Assembly (NCBI GenBank): GCA_004322005.1
Contig: SCRF01000033.1
Span: 1 to 57,018, forward strand
DNA: 57,018 nucleotides
Source: Rhodanobacter sp.
GTDB lineage: Bacteria > Pseudomonadota > Gammaproteobacteria > Xanthomonadales > Rhodanobacteraceae
Direction: 5' to 3'
Shown in pieces: positions 8,787-17,103 of the stretch (positions within the stretch are counted from its first letter, which is position 1; every line of letters begins with the position of its first letter). The notes under the pieces were generated by a model. The model searched no databases. It worked only from the letters and a program-made list of their open reading frames with translations, and was not told the origin of the DNA. The position numbers were made by a program, and so were the translations under genes.

Positions 8787-9173
8787 ATGGCTAAACCGGT
8801 CAAGACCAAGAAGAAGATCAAGCGTGTTGTCACCGATGCGGTGGCGCACGTCCAAGCCTCCTTCAACAACACCATTGTCACCATCACCGATCGTCAGGGC
8901 AACGCCTTGTCGTGGGCGACTGCCGGCGGTGCCGGTTTCCGCGGCTCGCGCAAGTCCACTCCATTTGCTGCCCAGGTCGCAGCGGAGAAAGCTGGCCGTG
9001 TCGCTGGCGAATACGGTGTGAAAACCGTTGAGGTTCGGATCAAGGGCCCCGGTCCTGGTCGCGAATCAGCGGTGCGCTCACTTAATGCGCTGGGCTTCAA
9101 AGTGCTCAACATCATCGATGTCACGCCGATTCCGCACAACGGCTGCCGTCCCCCCAAGAAGCGACGTGTGTGA
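8787..9173 (+). CDS. rpsK: 30S ribosomal protein S11
   Basis: S11 is a 30S platform protein next to the mRNA exit. The 128-residue protein has the [15 protein letters not shown] block and the C-terminal signature [18 protein letters not shown]. Length and position between rpsM and rpsD match the alpha operon of other Proteobacteria. Confidence 0.97.
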   Translation: MAKPVKTKKKIKRVVTDAVAHVQASFNNTIVTITDRQGNALSWATAGGAGFRGSRKSTPFAAQVAAEKAGRVAGEYGVKTVEVRIKGPGPGRESAVRSLNALGFKVLNIIDVTPIPHNGCRPPKKRRV

Positions 9174-9175
9174 GT

Positions 9176-9223
9176 GCGATCGTCCCTGATCGCGAGAATC
9201 AAGAGCCGGCCATCCTTGGCCGG
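9176..9223 (+). repeat. Intercistronic hairpin module, copy before rpsD
   Basis: GCGATC-GTCCCT-GATCGC (9176-9193) is followed by CCGGCCA-TCCT-TGGCCGG (9206-9223); a weak third element (ACTATTTAAGAAGAG) runs up to the rpsD ribosome-binding site. It is one of the cleanest copies of the module. Confidence 0.75.
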
Positions 9224-9245
9224 ACTATTTAAGAAGAGATTACCC

Positions 9246-9872
9246 ATGGCACGTTATCGTGGAGCTACCTGCAAACTCGCCCGTCGTGAGGGTGCAGATC
9301 TCAGTCTGAAGAGTCCGGCGCGCGCGCTGGACTCCAAGTGCAAGCTGGAGAACAAGCCCGGCCAGCACGGCGCCAACAAGCGCATGCGCATGTCCGATTA
9401 CGCCGTGCAGTTGCGCGAGAAGCAAAAGGTCAAGCGCATCTATGGCGTGCTTGAGCGCCAGTTCAGCAACTACTACGCCAAGGCGTCGACCCTCAAGGGC
9501 AACACCGGCGAGAACCTGCTGCGTCTGCTGGAGAGCCGGCTGGACAACGTCGTTTACCGCATGGGCTTTGCGGTCACTCGCGCCCAGGCCCGCCAGATGG
9601 TTGCCCACAAGGCAGTTCTGGTGAATGGCAAGAAGGTGAACATCCCGTCTTACCAGGTCAGTGCCGGTGACGCGATTGCGCTGACCGAACGCGCGCGCGC
9701 CCAATTGCGCGTACAGGAAGCGGCGACCATTTTCGACACGATGGATCTGCGTCCGATCTGGGTCGAGGTCGATGCGAAGAAATTCGAAGGCACGTTCAAG
9801 TCGGTGCCGGATCGTGGTGATCTGCCGTCCGACATCAATGAAGCATTGATCATCGAGCTTTACTCGAAGTAA
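9246..9872 (+). CDS. rpsD: 30S ribosomal protein S4
   Basis: S4 initiates 30S assembly and in E. coli represses the alpha operon. The true start is [16 protein letters not shown] (208 residues); the open frame extends back to 9174 through the hairpin spacer, which I do not regard as coding. The S4 RNA-binding domain ([21 protein letters not shown]) is near residue 100 and the protein ends LIIELYSK. Confidence 0.97.
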   Translation: MARYRGATCKLARREGADLSLKSPARALDSKCKLENKPGQHGANKRMRMSDYAVQLREKQKVKRIYGVLERQFSNYYAKASTLKGNTGENLLRLLESRLDNVVYRMGFAVTRAQARQMVAHKAVLVNGKKVNIPSYQVSAGDAIALTERARAQLRVQEAATIFDTMDLRPIWVEVDAKKFEGTFKSVPDRGDLPSDINEALIIELYSK

Positions 9873-9887
9873 TTACTGGAGCTCTGC

Positions 9888-10886
9888 ATGGCAGTTTCGT
9901 CAACTAGCGTGCTGAGGCCTCGTGGCCTCAGCGTCGAACAGCTCGGACCCAACCGCGCCAAGGTGGTGGTCGAGCCGCTCGAGCGTGGCTTTGGCCACAC
10001 CCTGGGCAACGCGCTGCGCCGCGTGCTGCTCTCGTCAATCCCCGGCAGTGCCATCGTCGAGGTTGAAATCGACGGCGTGTTGCATGAGTACACCACCCTG
10101 GAAGGTTTGCAGGAAGACGTCATCGAGGTTCTGCTCAACCTGAAGGACGTGGCCATACTTCAGCACACGGGCGATGAAGTCATTCTGACCCTGTCCAAGA
10201 AAGGCAAGGGCGTGGTCACTGCCGGCGACATCGTCGTGGATCATTCGGTTGAAATCATCAATCCCGAGCATGTGATCTGTCACCTCACCAAGGATGTTGC
10301 GCTCAACATGCGGCTGAAGGTGCGCCGTGGCGTCGGCTACCAGCCGGCCAGCACGCGCCAGCATCCGGACGACGAAGCGCGTCCGATCGGCCGCCTGCAG
10401 CTCGATGCCTCGTTTGCACCGGTGCTGCGCGTGGCTTACGAAGTGGATGCGGCTCGTGTCGAGCAGCGCACCAACCTAGACAAACTGGTGCTGGACATCG
10501 AGACGAACGGCACGATCGGTGCCGAAGACGCGGTCCGCAAGGCCGCCGAGATCATCAACGACCAGCTGTCGGTGTTCGGCGACTTCTCGCGTCGCGAGAG
10601 CGCCACCGACAAGGCGGAGAAGAGCGGTTTCGACCCGCTGCTGCTGCGTCCGATCGACGATCTGGAGCTCACCGTGCGTTCGGCGAACTGCCTGAAGGCC
10701 GAGAGCATCTACTACATCGGTGATCTGGTACAGAAGACCGAAGTCGAGCTGCTGAAGACGCCGAACCTTGGCAAGAAGTCGCTGACCGAGATCAAGGATG
10801 TGCTGGGTGGGCGTGGTCTCGCACTCGGCATGAAACTCGAGAACTGGCCGCCGCCGGGCCTTTCGCACGGCATGCAGCTTGGCTGA
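9888..10886 (+). CDS. rpoA: DNA-directed RNA polymerase alpha subunit
   Basis: The alpha subunit dimerises to nucleate RNA polymerase assembly, and its C-terminal domain binds UP elements and activators. The 332-residue protein has the N-terminal assembly domain ([20 protein letters not shown]) and a clear C-terminal domain around residues 255-315 ([29 protein letters not shown]). Position between rpsD and rplQ is standard. A 263-base repeat-rich spacer separates it from rplQ. Confidence 0.98.
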   Translation: MAVSSTSVLRPRGLSVEQLGPNRAKVVVEPLERGFGHTLGNALRRVLLSSIPGSAIVEVEIDGVLHEYTTLEGLQEDVIEVLLNLKDVAILQHTGDEVILTLSKKGKGVVTAGDIVVDHSVEIINPEHVICHLTKDVALNMRLKVRRGVGYQPASTRQHPDDEARPIGRLQLDASFAPVLRVAYEVDAARVEQRTNLDKLVLDIETNGTIGAEDAVRKAAEIINDQLSVFGDFSRRESATDKAEKSGFDPLLLRPIDDLELTVRSANCLKAESIYYIGDLVQKTEVELLKTPNLGKKSLTEIKDVLGGRGLALGMKLENWPPPGLSHGMQLG

Positions 10887-10898
10887 TGGTTTACTGGT

Positions 10899-10916
10899 GC
10901 GATCATCCATGATCGC
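10899..10916 (+). repeat. GATC-type hairpin after rpoA
   Basis: GCGATCA-TCCA-TGATCGC is a perfect 7-bp stem with a 4-base loop 12 bases after the rpoA stop. It matches the first hairpin of the modules before rpsN and rpsD, and is followed at some distance by two copies of the second and third hairpins. Confidence 0.65.
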
Positions 10917-10970
10917 GGTAGTTGGCCAGACCGTTGTTCGTGTGGTCGTCTCGCCAATGGAAAGTCTAAA

Positions 10971-11082
10971 AGCGGCCATCCGTGGCCGCACTCTTCACAA
11001 GAGCCCGCTCCGATGGGGCCTTTATAAGCGGCCATCCGTGGCCGCACTCTTCACAAGAGCCCGTTTCAATGGGGCTTTTATA
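10971..11082 (+). repeat. Two tandem 56-bp units between rpoA and rplQ
   Basis: Units at 10971-11026 and 11027-11082 begin identically over about 37 bases and differ mainly in the CTCCGATGGGGCC against TTTCAATGGGGCT portion. Each holds GCGGCCA-TCCG-TGGCCGC, CTCTT-CAC-AAGAG, and a third hairpin AGCCC...GGGCY followed by TTTAT or TTTTAT, which resembles a weak intrinsic terminator. This is a tandem duplication of the intercistronic module. Confidence 0.85.
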
Positions 11083-11099
11083 AGCGGGTAACCGCGGGA

Positions 11100-11124
11100 A
11101 GCCGGACACAAGCGCCGGCTTTTC
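11100..11124 (+). terminator. Terminator-like hairpin just before rplQ
   Basis: AGCCGG-ACACAAGCG-CCGGCT followed by TTTC forms a GC-rich stem with a short T-run only about 25 bases before the rplQ ATG. With the two AGCCC/GGGCY hairpins upstream it makes three terminator-like elements in this spacer. Whether any terminates transcription cannot be told from sequence. Confidence 0.4.
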
Positions 11125-11149
11125 ATAACAACAGACAGAGAGTTCCGCC

Positions 11150-11533
11150 ATGCGCCACCAAAAATCCGGACGCAAACTCAACCGCACCAGCAGCCATCGC
11201 GAAGCGATGTTTCGCAACATGGCATCGTCGCTGGTGAAGCATGAGCTGATCCGTACCACCCTGCCCAAGGCAAAGGAACTTCGCCGCGTGGCCGAACCGC
11301 TGATCACACTCGCCAAGATCGACGGCGTCGCCAATCGCCGCCTGGCGTTTGCGCGCATGCGCGACAAGGAAGCGGTCGGCAAGCTGTTCGTCGAACTGGG
11401 ACCGCGCTATCGCGAGCGTCCCGGCGGCTATCTGCGCATCCTCAAGTGTGGTTTCCGTCCCGGCGACAATGCACCGATGGCGTATGTCGAGCTGGTCGGC
11501 CGGCCGCAGGTCGAGGCCGTCGACGCCGACTAG
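11150..11533 (+). CDS. rplQ: 50S ribosomal protein L17
   Basis: L17 surrounds the tunnel exit. The 127-residue protein starts [24 protein letters not shown] and ends in [15 protein letters not shown], the L17 signature. It is the last gene of the alpha operon and is followed by a good intrinsic terminator. The long structured spacer before it suggests its expression may be tuned separately from rpoA. Confidence 0.97.
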   Translation: MRHQKSGRKLNRTSSHREAMFRNMASSLVKHELIRTTLPKAKELRRVAEPLITLAKIDGVANRRLAFARMRDKEAVGKLFVELGPRYRERPGGYLRILKCGFRPGDNAPMAYVELVGRPQVEAVDAD

Positions 11534-11588
11534 GCGATGATGGTACGTACCAGCGAGTGATCCACGCGGCCATGCGCGCCACACACAG

Positions 11589-11616
11589 ACCCGGCCGGGT
11601 GACCTGCCGGGTTTTT
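11589..11616 (+). terminator. Rho-independent terminator of the alpha operon
   Basis: ACCCGGC (11589-11595) pairs with GCCGGGT (11606-11612) and is followed by a run of T (11612-11616). It lies about 55 bases after rplQ and before the dsbB promoter. Confidence 0.75.
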
Positions 11617-11670
11617 GCGTGTTCGGCCCGTCAAAATGCGCCTGATTTCTGCCTGTTCGCCATGAGCTTG

Positions 11671-11699
11671 CTGACAGCGCGGCGGCGAACAGGTATGTT
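11671..11699 (+). promoter_or_regulatory. Predicted dsbB promoter
   Basis: CTGACA (11671-11676, 5 of 6 to TTGACA), a 17-base spacer and TATGTT (11694-11699, 4 of 6 to TATAAT) lie 28 bases upstream of the dsbB ATG. Prediction only. Confidence 0.45.
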
Positions 11700-11726
11700 C
11701 GTTGTCCCGCAACGCAACAAAATGCC

Positions 11727-12224
11727 ATGAATCCTTTTCGCTGGTCGTATCGTGTCAGTTTTCTCGCCGGGTTCCTGATTTGTGCAGGATTGCTTGGTTT
11801 CGCGTTGTATTCCGAATACCAGTGGGGCATGGATCCGTGTCCTCTGTGCATTTTCCAGCGCATCGCGTTTCTGGTCATGGCGTTGTTTTTCCTGTTGGGC
11901 GCGTTGCATTCGCCGCGCCATCGCGGACGCTGGCTGTACTCCGTGGGAACCTTGCTGGGTGCGGCATTCGGTGCCGTGGTGGCTGGTCGGCACCTGTGGA
12001 TCCAATCCTTGCCGGCCGATCAGGTGCCATCCTGCGGACCGCCGCTGAACTACATGTTCAGTGCGTTTCCATTCGAAAAGGTACTGAAGCTGGTTTTCAC
12101 CGGCTCCGGCGAATGCGCCAAGGTTGCGCCGATCCTCGGTCTGCCGATGCCCGCGTGGACCCTGCTGTGGTTCGTGTTGCTGGGGGCGTGGACAATCCAC
12201 GCCACATTGCGCAGGGGTGTCTGA
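11727..12224 (+). CDS. dsbB: Disulfide bond formation protein B
   Basis: DsbB is an inner-membrane protein that reoxidises DsbA and passes electrons to quinone. The 165-residue protein has four hydrophobic segments. The first periplasmic loop carries the Cys pair in CPLC (C38, C41) and the second loop the pair C103 and C130, the same arrangement as E. coli DsbB. The conserved Arg after CPLC (QRI) is present. It has its own predicted promoter and precedes the DAHP synthase gene. Confidence 0.95.
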   Translation: MNPFRWSYRVSFLAGFLICAGLLGFALYSEYQWGMDPCPLCIFQRIAFLVMALFFLLGALHSPRHRGRWLYSVGTLLGAAFGAVVAGRHLWIQSLPADQVPSCGPPLNYMFSAFPFEKVLKLVFTGSGECAKVAPILGLPMPAWTLLWFVLLGAWTIHATLRRGV

Positions 12225-12252
12225 CATGTTTGTAGGTACGAAGGCTGAAGTG

Positions 12253-13635
12253 ATGAACACTACCCCAGCAACCCCGCACGATGCCGCCAACTGGACGCCG
12301 GCATCCTGGCAGCAACACATCGCACTGCAGCAGCCGCAATACGAGGATGCCGGCGAGCTCGCAGAGGCTACGACGCATCTGGCGAAGCTGCCGCCGCTGG
12401 TCACCTCGTGGGAGGTGCTGGCGCTGAAGCAGGCACTGGCGGAGGCGCAGGAAGGCCGGCGTTTCCTGCTGCAGGGCGGCGATTGCGCGGAGAGCTTTGC
12501 CGACTGCACCAGCCCGGTGATCTCCAATCGCCTGAAGGTGCTGCTGCAGATGAGCCTGGTGCTGGTGCACGGCATGAAAAAACCGGTGTTGCGCGTAGGC
12601 CGTTTCGCCGGTCAGTACGCCAAGCCGCGATCGACGGACAGCGAAACGCGCGATGGTCTGACCTTGCCGAGTTTTCGCGGCGATGTCGTGAACAGTCCTG
12701 CCTTCACCGCCGAGGCGCGCCGTGCCGATCCCGGGCGCCTGATCCAGGCCCATGCGCATTCGGCGCTGACCATGAACTTCGTGCGCGCCCTGATCGATGG
12801 CGGCTTCGCCGACCTGCATCATCCGGAGTACTGGGATCTGGCCTGGGTCGAGCATTCGCCGCTCGCCGCCGAGTATCGACAGATGGTCGCCAACATCGGC
12901 GACTCGCTGCGCTTCATGGAAACGCTGGCCGGCCCGATTGCCGGCTTCTCACGGGTGGATTTTTTCACTTCGCACGAAGCGCTGCTGCTGCATTACGAAG
13001 AGGCGCTGACCCGGCAGGTGCCGCGCCATCCGGGCTGGTTCAACCTGTCCACGCATTTTCCGTGGATCGGCATGCGCACGGCTGCGCTGGATGGTGCGCA
13101 TGTGGAATATTTCCGCGGCATCCGCAATCCGATCGCGGTGAAGGTCGGCCCTTCGGTGACGTCCGATCAGCTGCTGCCGCTGATCGATGCCTTGAATCCG
13201 GAGGACGAACCGGGCCGGTTGACCCTGATTCACCGCATGGGCAACACGAAGATCGCCGAGACGCTGCCGCCGTTGCTGGAGGTCGTCAGGCGCGAAGGGC
13301 GCCGCGTGCTGTGGGTGGCCGATCCGATGCACGGCAATACCGAGAGCACTTCGAACGGTTACAAGACCCGTCGCTTCGACAATATTCGCGGCGAGCTGGA
13401 TCAGGCGTTCGACATCCACGCGGCCGCCGGCACGCGGCTGGGTGGCGTGCATCTGGAGCTGACCGGCGAGGATGTCACCGAGTGCATGGGCGGTGCCCGC
13501 GATCTTTCCGAGACCGACCTGCAGCGCGCCTACAAGTCGATGGTCGATCCGCGTCTCAACTACGAGCAGTCGATCGAGCTGGCCATGCTGATCGTACGCA
13601 AGTCGGTAGGTGGGACAGGAGCGAATAATCGGTAG
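12253..13635 (+). CDS. 3-deoxy-7-phosphoheptulonate synthase, class II
   Basis: This enzyme condenses phosphoenolpyruvate and erythrose 4-phosphate in the first step of aromatic amino acid synthesis. The protein (460 residues from ATG 12253) belongs to the class II (plant/AroA-II) family, shown by FLLQGGDCAE, RVGRFAGQYAKPRS, THFPWIGMRT, VGPS and WVADPMHGNT. An alternative ATG at 12226, nine codons upstream and with a better AGGGG ribosome-binding site, is also possible. Class II DAHP synthase is typical of xanthomonads and pseudomonads. The gene follows dsbB closely and may be cotranscribed. Confidence 0.95.
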   Translation: MNTTPATPHDAANWTPASWQQHIALQQPQYEDAGELAEATTHLAKLPPLVTSWEVLALKQALAEAQEGRRFLLQGGDCAESFADCTSPVISNRLKVLLQMSLVLVHGMKKPVLRVGRFAGQYAKPRSTDSETRDGLTLPSFRGDVVNSPAFTAEARRADPGRLIQAHAHSALTMNFVRALIDGGFADLHHPEYWDLAWVEHSPLAAEYRQMVANIGDSLRFMETLAGPIAGFSRVDFFTSHEALLLHYEEALTRQVPRHPGWFNLSTHFPWIGMRTAALDGAHVEYFRGIRNPIAVKVGPSVTSDQLLPLIDALNPEDEPGRLTLIHRMGNTKIAETLPPLLEVVRREGRRVLWVADPMHGNTESTSNGYKTRRFDNIRGELDQAFDIHAAAGTRLGGVHLELTGEDVTECMGGARDLSETDLQRAYKSMVDPRLNYEQSIELAMLIVRKSVGGTGANNR

Positions 13636-13723
13636 TCGGGAGCTTGCCGGACTTTGGTAGGGGCGCCATTCGCCGGGGCGCATGCCGAGCCGCGTCCATG
13701 CCAGCCGCCCCTATAATTGCATG

Positions 13724-14473
13724 ATGAAGACAAGCCCTGGAACGCATCTGACCCGAATACATGCTGCCGTGGCGTGGTTCGTTGCGGTCACTTTTGTTGG
13801 CGCTTCCGGTCACGCTGTTGCCGCGGCGAAAGTTCCCGATACCCTCCAGCAGCGCATTGCTGCCTGCACGGCCTGTCATGGCGTGCATGGCGAGGGTGAG
13901 CTGAAGAGCGGTTTCTTTCCGCGTCTGGCCGGCAAGCCGGCTGCGTATCTGGCGCGCCAGCTGCAGAATTTCCAGGACGGTCTGCGCAAGTACGCGCCGA
14001 TGGAGTACACGGTGCGTCAGCTCAGTCCTGCCTACATGCGGGAGATCGCCGAGTACTTCGCCACCCAGCAGGTGCCGTACGCTCGCTCGCCGGTACCGAA
14101 TGCATCGGCGGCGATGCTGCAGCGTGGCGAGCAACTGACCAGCCACGGCGATCCGGCGCTCAAGATTCCCGCATGCAGCAGCTGCCACGGGACGCAGCTC
14201 ACCGGGGTGCAGCCGTCGATTCCTGCGCTGGTGGGCCTGCCGTACGACTATGTGAGTTCCCAGCTGGGTTCATGGCGTACCGGCACGCGTGCCAGCGCGG
14301 CACCGGACTGCATGGCAGTGATAGCCCGCCGCCTTGGTGCGTCGGACATCAGTGCAGTCGCCACCTGGCTGGCCAGTCGCGAGCTGCCGGCCGATATGCA
14401 GGCACAGCCGGCGGGCTCGATCAAGCCGCCGTTGCGCTGCGGTGTGCTTGGCGAGCATGGGGGTGGGGCATGA
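13724..14473 (+). CDS. Di-heme cytochrome c (c4-like)
   Basis: This is a periplasmic electron carrier of about 249 residues. A signal peptide (hydrophobic segment about residues 13-35 ending AVAAA) is followed by two heme c motifs, CTACH (C48, C51, H52) and CSSCH (C151, C154, H155), each in a c4/c553-type domain. The ATG may be 13721 or 13724; no Shine-Dalgarno is visible, and TATAAT lies at 13712-13717. Its stop overlaps the start of the following tri-heme cytochrome (ATGA), so the two form a unit, probably part of a dehydrogenase electron chain. Confidence 0.88.
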   Translation: MKTSPGTHLTRIHAAVAWFVAVTFVGASGHAVAAAKVPDTLQQRIAACTACHGVHGEGELKSGFFPRLAGKPAAYLARQLQNFQDGLRKYAPMEYTVRQLSPAYMREIAEYFATQQVPYARSPVPNASAAMLQRGEQLTSHGDPALKIPACSSCHGTQLTGVQPSIPALVGLPYDYVSSQLGSWRTGTRASAAPDCMAVIARRLGASDISAVATWLASRELPADMQAQPAGSIKPPLRCGVLGEHGGGA

Positions 14474-15765
14474 AATGGATCGGCCGTATCCTGCCGGGTG
14501 CGCTCGTGCTGACGGTATTGGCCATCGGCGGATGGCTCCTGCTTGCTTCGCGCGGCGGCGGATTGGCGGTACCGTCAGCGGCGATCGTCACGGCGGAGAA
14601 TCTGCACGATCCGGCGCTGATCGCCAGGGGCCGCTATCTGGCCATCGCCGGCGATTGCGCGGCCTGCCATACCGCGCAGGGTGGCATGCCCTATGCGGGT
14701 GGACGTTCCGTGTCCACGCCATTCGGCAGCATTCCAGCTCCCAACCTCACGTCCGACCGCGCGACCGGCATCGGCCAGTGGAGCTTTGCGGATTTCTGGC
14801 GCGCGCTGCATGCGGGCAGGGGGCGCCGGGGCGAGCTGCTGTACCCCGCGTTTCCTTACACCTCGTACACCCGGGTCACTCGCGATGACGCACTGGCGAT
14901 GTTCGCCTACCTGCAGACGCTTGTACCGGTGCACACGCCGTCCGGGGCGTCGGGGCTGGATTTCCCCTACAGCATGCGCAGCAGCCTCGCTGCATGGCGA
15001 GCGATGTACTTCAATGAAGCTGGGTACCGGCCCGAGCCGGCCAAGTCGCAGGCATGGAATCGTGGCGCCTATCTGGTGCAGGGGCTTGGTCACTGCAACG
15101 AATGCCATGCGGCGCGTGACGCACTGGGTGGCGTGTCCGGCCATCCCGCGCTGTCCGGGGGCCGGATTCCGGAACTGGACTGGTATGCGCCCGACCTGAG
15201 CACGCGTGCCGGCGGCGGCCTGCAGGGCTGGAGCGAGCAGGATATCGTCGACCTGCTGCAAACCGGCCGGTCGGCGAAAGGCGTGGCCTTTGGTCCGATG
15301 GCCGAGGTGGTGGCGGACAGCACCCAGTACATGTCGGGTGATGACCTGCGGGCGATCGCCACCTATCTGCATGCATTGCCGCCACGGGCGCAACCGGCGG
15401 AAGCCACGCCGCAATTCGACGCCAGGGCGCTTGCCCGGCAGGGCGGCAAGGTCTATGGACAGCACTGCGCGGATTGCCACGGCAAGGATGGTGAGGGTGT
15501 GGCCGGCGTCTATCCGCCACTCGACGGCAACTCCGCGGTGACCGAGCCGACCGGCATCAATGCCACCCGGATGGTCCTGCTTGGCGGGTTTGCCCCGCTG
15601 ACCCAAGCCAACCTGCGCCCCTACTCGATGCCACCGTTCGCCCAGCAACTGAACGACAGCGAGGTGTCCGCGGTGGTCAGCTATATCCGGCAAGCATGGA
15701 CGAATCGGGCGCCGGTGGTTCGGCCCGAGGATGTGAGCCACTATCGGCACACGCCAATGGACTGA
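14470..15765 (+). CDS. Tri-heme cytochrome c (gluconate/alcohol dehydrogenase type)
   Basis: This 431-residue protein has an N-terminal membrane anchor or signal (residues 7-26) and three heme c motifs: CAACH (C63-H67), CNECH (C209-H213) and CADCH (C333-H337). Spacing and length match the tri-heme cytochrome subunits of membrane-bound gluconate 2-dehydrogenases and PQQ alcohol dehydrogenases, which pass electrons to ubiquinol oxidases. No dehydrogenase subunit is adjacent, so the partner is unknown. It begins by ATGA overlap with the di-heme cytochrome gene. Confidence 0.88.
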   Translation: MKWIGRILPGALVLTVLAIGGWLLLASRGGGLAVPSAAIVTAENLHDPALIARGRYLAIAGDCAACHTAQGGMPYAGGRSVSTPFGSIPAPNLTSDRATGIGQWSFADFWRALHAGRGRRGELLYPAFPYTSYTRVTRDDALAMFAYLQTLVPVHTPSGASGLDFPYSMRSSLAAWRAMYFNEAGYRPEPAKSQAWNRGAYLVQGLGHCNECHAARDALGGVSGHPALSGGRIPELDWYAPDLSTRAGGGLQGWSEQDIVDLLQTGRSAKGVAFGPMAEVVADSTQYMSGDDLRAIATYLHALPPRAQPAEATPQFDARALARQGGKVYGQHCADCHGKDGEGVAGVYPPLDGNSAVTEPTGINATRMVLLGGFAPLTQANLRPYSMPPFAQQLNDSEVSAVVSYIRQAWTNRAPVVRPEDVSHYRHTPMD

Positions 15766-15783
15766 TCCGGGCATTGCTCTTGC

Positions 15784-15865
15784 AGGAGCCCGCTGGCGGG
15801 CGATGCTTTTGCTTTGAATTTCCCAAAAACATCAAAGCAAAAGCATCGCCCGCCAGCGGGCTCCT
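15784..15865. repeat. Perfect 34-bp inverted repeat (GGAGCCCGC type)
   Basis: Arms at 15784-15817 and 15832-15865 are exact reverse complements over 34 bases, with a 14-base loop. The arm begins AGGAGCCCGCTGGCGGGC and contains further self-complementarity. It lies between convergent genes and may act as a bidirectional terminator, though no T-run follows. The end of the downstream minus-strand gene falls inside the right arm. It resembles the 31-bp inverted repeat at 47608-47681. Confidence 0.9.
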
Positions 15866-16400
15866 ACGGGGTATTGGCTGCCCGGTAAAGGTCGCCCAGC
15901 GCCAGCCACGGCCCGATGTCCCAGTGCCCGCGGGCCTGCCCGGACGGCGACGGCAGCACGAACAGTTGCGTGTCGCCGATGGTTTCGACCTGCAGGCCGT
16001 AGCCGGGACTGCCGCCGAGTACCGCGTGCGCGGCGTTCTTGCTGGTGAAGGCGAGCAGACGCGGGCCATGGCGTTCGATCCTGACGATCAGGGCGGGCAC
16101 GTCGAACGCCTCGCGCGGCAGTTCGTTGTCGTTGCCGAAGTGGCGCTTGGCCAGGTCGGTGAGGCCGATGCCGTAGCGGGCCACTTGCGGGAATTCTGCC
16201 GGTGCCAGCTGGCGCGGGGTAAGGCCTGCCTCGCACAGCGCGCGCCAGAACAGGTTGCCGGGATGCGCGTAATAGGCGCGTTCGGCGGCCGAGCGTCGGC
16301 CGGCAGCGGTGCCGCAGAACACCAGGGCGAGCCCGGGTTGCAGCACGTCCGGCAGGATCACGCCGGATCGAGCCGATGCCTCAGTCGACGGCAGTGACAT
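15864..16400 (-). CDS. mug: G/U mismatch-specific uracil-DNA glycosylase
   Basis: Mug removes uracil or ethenocytosine opposite guanine. About 178 residues from MSLPSTEASA (16400); an ATG at 16418 would add six residues. The family motifs are LVFCGTAAGRRSA with the glycosylase loop, YYAHPGNLFW, and LPSPSG near the C-terminus, as in E. coli Mug/TDG. The start lies inside the 3' end of the upstream ATP-pyrophosphatase gene, so it is the last gene of a coupled four-gene minus-strand operon. The stop is within a long inverted repeat. Confidence 0.88.
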   Translation of the reverse strand: MSLPSTEASARSGVILPDVLQPGLALVFCGTAAGRRSAAERAYYAHPGNLFWRALCEAGLTPRQLAPAEFPQVARYGIGLTDLAKRHFGNDNELPREAFDVPALIVRIERHGPRLLAFTSKNAAHAVLGGSPGYGLQVETIGDTQLFVLPSPSGQARGHWDIGPWLALGDLYRAANTP

Positions 16401-17103
16401 TGCTGCGCCTGCCATCATCGAGCAGGAAATCGGTGAACTGGAATCGCCCGTCGCGCAGCACCGATTCAGCGCGATGCAGCTTCAGCGGCTGGCGGAACAG
16501 CGGGCCGGCGTAGCTCAGGGTATGAAATTCGCCGCGCTCGCCGCAGGGATCGACACCGACCGGCAAGCTGTCGAGCAGCGCGGCGTCGTAGTCGCGGCCG
16601 CAATGGCTGGCGTCGAGCTGCTGGGTGTCGACGCAGCACAGCATCGCGCGGTGCCCTTCACCGACGAAGCGTCGTGCCAGCGCCGCGGTGTCCTCGCCCC
16701 ACAGCGGGAACACCGCGCGCCAGTTTTCGCGGCCAAGCTGGCGCACGCGGTAGTCGCGCACGTCCTCCAGAAACAGGTCGCCGAACGCGCAATGGCGGAT
16801 GCCCGGCCAGCGCATGCGCGCCTCGACGAGCGCCTGTGCATGGGCCTGCTCGTAGGCTTCGTTGCTGCCGGGCCAGTCGAGCATGACTTCGACCAGTGGC
16901 AGGCCGAGCGCGGCGGTCTGTGCCAGCAGCACGTCGCGCTGCACGCCATGCATGGCCACCCGCTGGTAGTTGCGATTGACCGTGGTGAGCAGGCCGACGA
17001 CCTGCCACTGCGGATCGGCGAGCAGGCGCTGCAGTGCCAGCAGGCAGTCCTTGCCGCCGCTCCAGGCCAGCAGGATGGGTTTGTTTGCGATGGTGTCAGT
17101 CAT
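16381..17103 (-). CDS. ATP-pyrophosphatase of the diphthine-ammonia ligase family
   Basis: This 240-residue protein has the PP-loop motif SGGKDC (LLAWSGGKDCLLAL) near the N-terminus and the conserved MHGVQRDVLLAQ and FGDLFLEDVRDYR blocks of the DUF71/Dph6-like family. These enzymes adenylate a carboxyl group before amidation. Bacteria lack diphthamide, so the substrate here is not known. The ATG at 17103 overlaps the TGA of the sensor kinase (ATGA); an upstream in-frame start is possible but would lie inside that gene. It overlaps mug at its 3' end. Confidence 0.85.
   Translation of the reverse strand: MTDTIANKPILLAWSGGKDCLLALQRLLADPQWQVVGLLTTVNRNYQRVAMHGVQRDVLLAQTAALGLPLVEVMLDWPGSNEAYEQAHAQALVEARMRWPGIRHCAFGDLFLEDVRDYRVRQLGRENWRAVFPLWGEDTAALARRFVGEGHRAMLCCVDTQQLDASHCGRDYDAALLDSLPVGVDPCGERGEFHTLSYAGPLFRQPLKLHRAESVLRDGRFQFTDFLLDDGRRSNVTAVD

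Noticed and set aside
9174-9245. Upstream extension of rpsD frame
   Set aside because: It would translate the hairpin module; the S4 family start MARYRG at 9246 fits length and alignment.
12408-13628. Second long frame inside the DAHP synthase gene
   Set aside because: Arg/Gly/Ala-rich shadow frame of a well-conserved enzyme gene.
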